From Candidatus Gastranaerophilales bacterium (GTDB taxonomy: Bacteria > Cyanobacteriota > Vampirovibrionia > Gastranaerophilales > Gastranaerophilaceae): 46,751 bases of DNA. Position 1 is the stretch's first letter. Each line of letters opens with the position of its first letter. This document shows positions 42,290-46,751 of the stretch, one piece after another. Made by a program: the position numbers and the translations under genes. The notes under the pieces are model-generated. The model was not told where the DNA came from, did not search any database, and saw only the letters and a program-made list of their open reading frames with translations. The stretch spans positions 1-46,751 of the forward strand of contig CALUWH010000014.1 in NCBI GenBank assembly GCA_944324435.1. Direction: 5' to 3'.

Positions 42290-42347
42290 TGTTTACGGAA
42301 GATTTATAACGAACAATCTGCCGCGCCATGTACATAAGGTCCTTCTT

Positions 42348-42659
42348 TTATACATGGAATGATACTGTTGAATCTTCAGGGATAGGATTGTCGATTGTAA
42401 AACCGTTATCCTCTCCTTTAATTTCATCCAATATTTGTTGTGCTTTTGCAAGTGAAATACCATACTCATCAGCAATATCTTGTGCAGACATTGATGACGA
42501 CATACCATCTTGTTTTAATTCGTTTAAAATCTCATTTGTTGATTTATCTGAAGTTTTTTCGGAAGCTGTTGCTTGTGTTGAGGAATTTCCGTTTGACGCA
42601 CTTTGAACCATTTCAAGATAATTAACACCCGATAGTGAAGAACTGATTCCTTCTGCCAT
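42348..42659 (-). CDS. Small Ser-rich protein of unknown function
   Basis: About 103 residues. The start at 42659 (MAEGISSSLSGVNYLEM) has GGAGG 8 nt upstream; the frame opens nine codons earlier. The N-terminal half is Ser/Thr/Asn-rich and likely disordered. The second half has MSAQDIADEYGISLAKAQQILDE, read as helix-turn-helix-like but too short to claim a DNA-binding domain. A good sigma-70-type promoter precedes it. It converges with the filament-like gene. Confidence 0.7.
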   Translation of the reverse strand: MAEGISSSLSGVNYLEMVQSASNGNSSTQATASEKTSDKSTNEILNELKQDGMSSSMSAQDIADEYGISLAKAQQILDEIKGEDNGFTIDNPIPEDSTVSFHV

Positions 42660-42712
42660 AATATTAACCTCCATATTCTTACCCAACTATGTTTAATTTT
42701 AAACACATGAGC

Positions 42713-42741
42713 ATGGTATATTTGTTTTTTTGCTTTGTCAA
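42713..42741 (-). promoter_or_regulatory. Promoter of the small Ser-rich protein gene
   Basis: On the minus strand a perfect TTGACA (42736-42741) with TACCAT (42713-42718) after 17 bp, or TATACC after 15 bp. It is divergent from rph. Confidence 0.6.
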
Positions 42742-42778
42742 TGGTATTTTAGAATAAATACAGAATTTGGAGGAGAAG

Positions 42779-43474
42779 ATGAGAAACGATGGAAGAGAAA
42801 ATAACCAATTAAGAAAGATAAAATTTACACATAATTTTACCAAACACGCTCCGGGCTCTGTTTTGGCAGAATTTGGTGATACAAAGGTTATTGTGACAGC
42901 ATCGGTTGATAAAAAGAAACCTAAATGGATGGAGGAAGATGATAAAAGAGGCTGGGTGACTGCAGAGTATTCAATGCTTCCGTCTGCAACCAATACCAGA
43001 TGTAAACGTGAGCGGGATAAAGTCTCCGGCAGAACGCAGGAAATACAAAGACTTATAGGGCGCAGTTTAAGGGCTTGTGTTGATTTGACAAAAATTCCTG
43101 ACATGACTTTTACTATTGATGCTGACGTTATACAGGCTGATGGCGGAACCAGAACTGCAAGTATTTGCGGCGGATATTTGGCGCTAAAAGATGCTGTAGA
43201 AAAGTTAACGGCATCAGGCGAGCTGAAAGAAAATCCTATAATTGAACCCATTGCCGCTATTTCTGCCGGAATTATTGAGGATGAAATAAAATTAGATTTA
43301 AATTATCAGGAAGATTCACATGCGAGGGTAGATTCCAATATTATACTTACAAAAAGCGGAAAAATTATTGATTTCCAAACAACTGCAGAGGGCGAACCTT
43401 ATGACTTTACTCAAATGATAGAACTTTTTAATATCGCAAAATCAGGTATTGATAAAATAATTGGGATGTACTAA
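42779..43474 (+). CDS. rph: Ribonuclease PH
   Basis: A 231-residue phosphorolytic 3'-5' exoribonuclease that trims tRNA 3' ends. Family blocks: GSVLAEFGDTKVIVTASV, GWVTAEYSMLPSATNTR, GRTQEIQRLIGRSLRA and DADVIQADGGTRTASI. The start at 42779 follows GGAGG by 5 nt; a TTG four codons earlier lies within the SD. It is the first gene of an operon with the MFS transporter and the radical-SAM protein. Confidence 0.95.
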   Translation: MRNDGRENNQLRKIKFTHNFTKHAPGSVLAEFGDTKVIVTASVDKKKPKWMEEDDKRGWVTAEYSMLPSATNTRCKRERDKVSGRTQEIQRLIGRSLRACVDLTKIPDMTFTIDADVIQADGGTRTASICGGYLALKDAVEKLTASGELKENPIIEPIAAISAGIIEDEIKLDLNYQEDSHARVDSNIILTKSGKIIDFQTTAEGEPYDFTQMIELFNIAKSGIDKIIGMY

Positions 43475-43504
43475 ACTTAAAATACTAGATGTGTGGAGAG
43501 ACAA

Positions 43505-44881
43505 ATGGAAGAAAAAACGTTAAAAAGGTTTACTACGGCCAAATTTTTGAGCTTTGCTCTCGGATTCTTCGGGCTGCAGTTTGCCTGGCAGATGAGAATT
43601 ATTTTATCAGGCCCGGTTACGGAAGATTTAGGAGCTTCCCCGTTTTTATACGGTTTAATATGGCTGGCAGGTCCTTTTACGGGAATGGTCGTACAGCCTC
43701 TGATAGGGGTGTTAAGCGATAAGACAAATTCTCCATTCGGAAAGAGACGCCCTTATCTTATGGGAGGAGCTCTGCTTTCTGCGCTCGCTCTGTGGGCACT
43801 TCCTAATTCAGAAATTATTACCAATACTATTGGTGCATATTTACACCTGCATTTACCCGAATTAAGCGCTCTGTTTTTTGCGGCTATTATGATATGGGTG
43901 CTTGATGCTTGCGTAAATATAGCACAAGGGCCTTATAGAGCTTTAGTTCCCGATGTTGTACCTCCGGAGCAACATTCCATTGCAAACTCATATATCAGTC
44001 TTGCTATAGGGCTGGGTTCCGTTGTCGCAGCCGGTGCAGCACCTTTTTTAAAATGGGCTCTGGGCTATCAAATGTCAATAAACGCTCAATTTTTAATGGC
44101 GGCTTTTGCCTTTGCTCTCGGTATGGCCTGGACTTGTACGATTATTAAAGAACCAAAGTACGAGAAAAAATCTGAAATCAAAGCAGAAAAGTTTAATATC
44201 ATTACCTCTCTGAAAGAATTTTTCGCATTGTCTCCGGAAGTCGGCAAAATATGCTGGATGCAGTTTTTCTCCTGGATAGGAACTATGTGCATGATGATAT
44301 ATTTTACGCAGTATTGTATTCATACAGTATTTAGCGTTCCGGATTTATCTGATGTTTCTGAATTTGTTAAAGCAAGTTATGATCAGGCGGTTCTTGCAGG
44401 AACAAATTTTTCATCTACTTGTTTTGCTTTGTATAATTTGGTTTGCTTCTTGGTTGCAATACCGATTGGCGTGCTTTCTGTAAAGTATGGCAACAGAAAA
44501 GTTCATGTATTGTCTTTGTTATCTATGGCTGTTGCATTTGCATTTATGGGATTTGTAACCAACGTTAAAATGGTAGCCTTTTTAATGGCTTTATCAGGTA
44601 TTGGCTGGGCAAGCATTTGCGCACTTCCTTTTGCAATGCTCTCTCAATATATTAAACCGGGCACCGAAGGTTCTGTAATGGGTATTTTTAACATTTTTAT
44701 AGCCGGCCCCCAGGTTTTTGTCTGCACACTTGTATCGTGGTTTATTAACAGACAAGCATTCCCGGTTTTGGATGGAATAAACTACCATTGGGAATATACA
44801 TTTATAATAGGTTCAATTTGTCTGGTATTAGCAGCTATAATTGCATCAAGAGTTAAGGATAGAACCGTTGGAGAAGGTTAA
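43505..44881 (+). CDS. MFS transporter, SLC45/GPH sugar-transporter-like
   Basis: A 458-residue, 12-helix permease. SGPVTEDLGASPFLYGLIW and GVLSDKTNSPFGKRRPYL match the sucrose/maltose-type SLC45 and glycoside-pentoside-hexuronide group, with AQGPYRALVPDVVPPEQH as the next conserved loop. Solute is probably a disaccharide or other sugar in symport with protons (family inference). The ATG at 43505 has GGAG 6 nt upstream, preferred to GTG at 43493. It lies 30 bp after rph and overlaps the radical-SAM gene by 14 bp. Confidence 0.9.
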   Translation: MEEKTLKRFTTAKFLSFALGFFGLQFAWQMRIILSGPVTEDLGASPFLYGLIWLAGPFTGMVVQPLIGVLSDKTNSPFGKRRPYLMGGALLSALALWALPNSEIITNTIGAYLHLHLPELSALFFAAIMIWVLDACVNIAQGPYRALVPDVVPPEQHSIANSYISLAIGLGSVVAAGAAPFLKWALGYQMSINAQFLMAAFAFALGMAWTCTIIKEPKYEKKSEIKAEKFNIITSLKEFFALSPEVGKICWMQFFSWIGTMCMMIYFTQYCIHTVFSVPDLSDVSEFVKASYDQAVLAGTNFSSTCFALYNLVCFLVAIPIGVLSVKYGNRKVHVLSLLSMAVAFAFMGFVTNVKMVAFLMALSGIGWASICALPFAMLSQYIKPGTEGSVMGIFNIFIAGPQVFVCTLVSWFINRQAFPVLDGINYHWEYTFIIGSICLVLAAIIASRVKDRTVGEG

Positions 44882-46280
44882 GGCTGTAAAAAAACGAATA
44901 TTGTTAATTTATCCGCCGTCGCCGGTATTAAACAGAGAGGACAGGTGTCAGCAGCCGACAAAGGAACTTCTTGTCATTCCGCCTCTTCCGCCTATGGATT
45001 TAATGTATCTGGCGGCTATTGCGGAGGGATGCGGATATGAGGCTAAAATTAAGGATTACAGTCTGGGCGGAGACTTAGTAAATGATTTAAGAGAATTTCG
45101 ACCGGATTATTTGGTTGCCAACATTGCAACTCCGACCTTTGTATCAGATATGGCAGCAGTAAAGCTTGCAAAAGAAACACTTCCAAATCTTTGTACAATC
45201 GTAAAAGGAGCACCATTTTTAACCTATAATACAAATACTATTTATGAGAATCCCTACATTGATTATGTAATTATCGGTGAAGCAGAGCTTACTTTAAAGG
45301 ATATTTTAGAAGGTACGCCGAATGAAGAGATTCTTGGAATCTGTTACAGAGAAAATTTTCAGCCGGTTAAAAATGAAAAACGTCCTTTTATAGAAAATTT
45401 GGACATTCTGCCCTTTCCTGCAAGACATCTTGTTGATAATTCAATATATATAAGACCTGATAACGGTAAAGTACAGGCCGTTATAAAGGTTTCAAGGGGC
45501 TGTCCTTATCATTGTTTCTTCTGTCTTGCAACCCCTGTGTCAGGATCAAAGGTTAGAATGCGTTCTGCAGAAAATATTATTGCGGAGATTAGAGAGTGCG
45601 TAGAGAAATATAATATTAGAAATTTTGTATTCTGGTCTGATATTTTCAATATTGACAGGGACTGGACTATAGATTTATGTAAAAAAATTATTGAAAGCGA
45701 CCTTAGGATTACGTGGTCATCTAATACAAGAGCAAATACAATGGATGATGAGATGGCTTCAATGATGTATAAGGCAGGATGCAGGCTTGTAAGTATTGGA
45801 GTTGAGAGCGGTTCTCAAAAAATGCTGGATAATATCGGAAAACGGATTACGCTCAATGATATAAGAGAAACTGTTAAAATTCTAAAGAAAAACAGGATAA
45901 AAATTTATAATTACTTTGTAATAGGACTTCCGTGGGAAACAGAAGAGACCGTAGAGGAGACTATAAAATTTGCAATTGAGCTGGACAGTAATTTTATAAG
46001 CTTTTATACCGCAACTCCGCTTCCCGGGACAAAGTTTTTCAATTATGCAATGATTAATAAACTTGTCGAGGGAAATTTAGACTTCCGCAGTGCTTATTAT
46101 GAGCCTGTTGTAAGATCTCATACATTATCAAAAGAAAGAATTTTTGAATTGCATAAACAGGCCGTAAAACGATTTTATCTGAGGCCGCAATTTATTATCA
46201 AAACACTTTTGTCACTTAGAAGCTTTGTGGAATTAAAGAATTATTTTATTGCAGGCTTGCAATTGTTAATAAAAAAATAA
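44868..46280 (+). CDS. B12-binding-domain radical SAM protein
   Basis: About 470 residues. The N-terminal Rossmann-like cobalamin-binding-type domain spans about residues 10-150 (KRILLIYPPSPVLN, PPLPPMDLMYLAAIAE). The radical SAM core has SRGCPYHCFFCLATP, the Cx3Cx2C cluster motif, and later VSIGVESGSQKML and YNYFVIGLPWETEE. Such proteins are class B methylases or relatives; the substrate is unknown. Lacking the His of DxHxxG, cobalamin is bound base-off, as often in this class. I prefer TTG at 44868 with AAGGA 8 nt upstream; a TTG at 44841 is the alternative. It overlaps the MFS gene, so both are coupled. Confidence 0.87.
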   Translation: MEKVKAVKKRILLIYPPSPVLNREDRCQQPTKELLVIPPLPPMDLMYLAAIAEGCGYEAKIKDYSLGGDLVNDLREFRPDYLVANIATPTFVSDMAAVKLAKETLPNLCTIVKGAPFLTYNTNTIYENPYIDYVIIGEAELTLKDILEGTPNEEILGICYRENFQPVKNEKRPFIENLDILPFPARHLVDNSIYIRPDNGKVQAVIKVSRGCPYHCFFCLATPVSGSKVRMRSAENIIAEIRECVEKYNIRNFVFWSDIFNIDRDWTIDLCKKIIESDLRITWSSNTRANTMDDEMASMMYKAGCRLVSIGVESGSQKMLDNIGKRITLNDIRETVKILKKNRIKIYNYFVIGLPWETEETVEETIKFAIELDSNFISFYTATPLPGTKFFNYAMINKLVEGNLDFRSAYYEPVVRSHTLSKERIFELHKQAVKRFYLRPQFIIKTLLSLRSFVELKNYFIAGLQLLIKK

Positions 46281-46309
46281 ACTGTTTATCATTTAATTAT
46301 CACACCCTC

Positions 46310-46338
46310 TTGAGTTTTTTTTATGCTTGTTTTATCAT
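46310..46338 (+). promoter_or_regulatory. Promoter of rpsU
   Basis: TTGAGT (46310-46315), 17-bp spacer, TATCAT (46333-46338). The predicted leader is about 35 nt and carries AAAGGTGGTG as ribosome binding site. Confidence 0.6.
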
Positions 46339-46379
46339 TTTATAGGTACATTAGAATGCTAAAAGGTGGTGAAATATAA

Positions 46380-46553
46380 ATGGCAGAAGTAAAAGTTGGC
46401 GAAAACGAAAGTATCGAAAGCGCACTTAGAAGATTCAAGAAAAAAATTCAAAAAGCTGGAATCTTATCTGAAGTAAAAAAACGCGAAAGATACGAAAAGC
46501 CAAGCGTTAGAAGAAAACGTAAATCTGAAGCTGCTCGTAAGCGTAAGGTATAA
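46380..46553 (+). CDS. rpsU: 30S ribosomal protein S21
   Basis: 57 residues, the normal S21 length. The start is [20 protein letters not shown], followed by [20 protein letters not shown] and a basic tail [18 protein letters not shown]21 acts in the small subunit near the mRNA SD-pairing region. AGGTGGTG lies 10 nt upstream of the ATG. It has its own promoter and terminator, so it is monocistronic. Confidence 0.96.
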   Translation: MAEVKVGENESIESALRRFKKKIQKAGILSEVKKRERYEKPSVRRKRKSEAARKRKV

Positions 46554-46557
46554 AGAT

Positions 46558-46592
46558 AAAAAACGGTTTGTATTAAAAGCAAGCCGTTTTTG
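46558..46592 (+). terminator. Intrinsic terminator of rpsU
   Basis: A-run plus CGGTTTG (46564-46570), 9-nt loop, CAAGCCG (46580-46586) and TTTTT. One G-U pair is in the stem. It starts 4 nt after the rpsU stop. Confidence 0.85.
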
Positions 46593-46676
46593 TTTAATAT
46601 CAGCCGTAAATACTAACCAACAGTCTATCTTTCATTTGCTTGCAAATCTCGCATGTTTATTTTATTATATTCATAC

Positions 46677-46747
46677 GGCGACATGGCCAAGTGGTAAGGC
46701 AGAAGCCTGCAAAGCTTTTACCCCCGGTTCGAATCCGGGTGTCGCCT
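46677..46747 (+). tRNA. tRNA-Cys (anticodon GCA)
   Basis: A 71-nt cloverleaf: acceptor GGCGACA (46677-46683) pairs fully with TGTCGCC (46740-46746), with discriminator T at 46747. The D-arm contains GCCAAGTGGTAAGGC, the anticodon loop is CTGCAAA (anticodon GCA), and the T-arm is CCCGG-TTCGAAT-CCGGG. The 3' CCA is not encoded. A T-run follows and the window ends 4 nt later. Confidence 0.96.
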
Positions 46748-46751
46748 TTTT

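Noticed and set aside
42328..42606. Plus-strand frame opposite the small Ser-rich protein
   Set aside because: The minus frame has GGAGG, a TTGACA promoter and a sensible start; the plus frame has neither.
44868..46280. Cobalamin-binding His motif DxHxxG in the radical SAM protein
   Set aside because: I could not find this motif in the N-terminal domain; the B12 assignment rests on fold-like order and the Cx3Cx2C core only.

Overview
The window looks like a chromosomal segment of an AT-rich bacterium. Lineage-style clues point to the non-photosynthetic cyanobacterial relatives, Vampirovibrionia/Melainabacteria, order Gastranaerophilales: several lineage-type proteins with an N-terminal Pro-x-Phe-Lys-Gly motif, a filament-like protein starting MGMSASQARLL, and many genes without a Shine-Dalgarno sequence. 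That assignment is an inference from protein style, not from a marker phylogeny. I see no insertion sequence, prophage or CRISPR array.

Layout. Positions 1-640 are noncoding, hairpin-rich, and contain a 77-bp direct repeat (1-77 and 552-628). A guanidine-I (ykkC) riboswitch and terminator at 782-897 precede a Gdx/SugE guanidinium exporter. A leftward group follows (autotransporter, small basic protein, YbaK-like deacylase, proC). Next come a rightward group (L,D-transpeptidase, pheS, M48 protease, small secreted protein), leftward sdaAA/sdaAB and a receiver protein, and a rightward set (secreted NTF2-like protein, lspA, rluD-type synthase). A leftward ribosomal block (rpsE, rpmD, rplO, secY) has its own good promoter. 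It is followed by yuiD-like, ispA and rsgA (leftward), typA and an ArsB/NhaD permease (rightward), a kinase-like protein (leftward), and dprA-topA (rightward).

From 26.6 to 42.7 kb the window becomes lineage-specific. It holds a 1152-residue EF-hand/LysM protein with a (PPASGGAN)n linker, two tandem paralogous PxFKG membrane proteins, pgeF, a thrS lacking the TGS domain, an EF-hand subtilase, an XRE regulator, a zinc-metallopeptidase-like membrane protein, a filament-like protein with terminal helices, and several small proteins. The right end is an rph - MFS transporter - B12/radical-SAM operon, rpsU, and a tRNA-Cys(GCA) at the edge.

The most interesting signal is a set of three promoters matching the flagellar sigma-28 (FliA/WhiG) consensus TAAAGTTT-N11-GCCGATAA, upstream of the LysM/EF-hand protein, the EF-hand subtilase and the filament-like protein. 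None of these three proteins has a signal peptide. This suggests a co-regulated set, possibly exported by a flagellar-type machine. A second signal is a series of SD-less genes whose -10 element ends 6-7 nt before the start codon, consistent with leaderless mRNAs.
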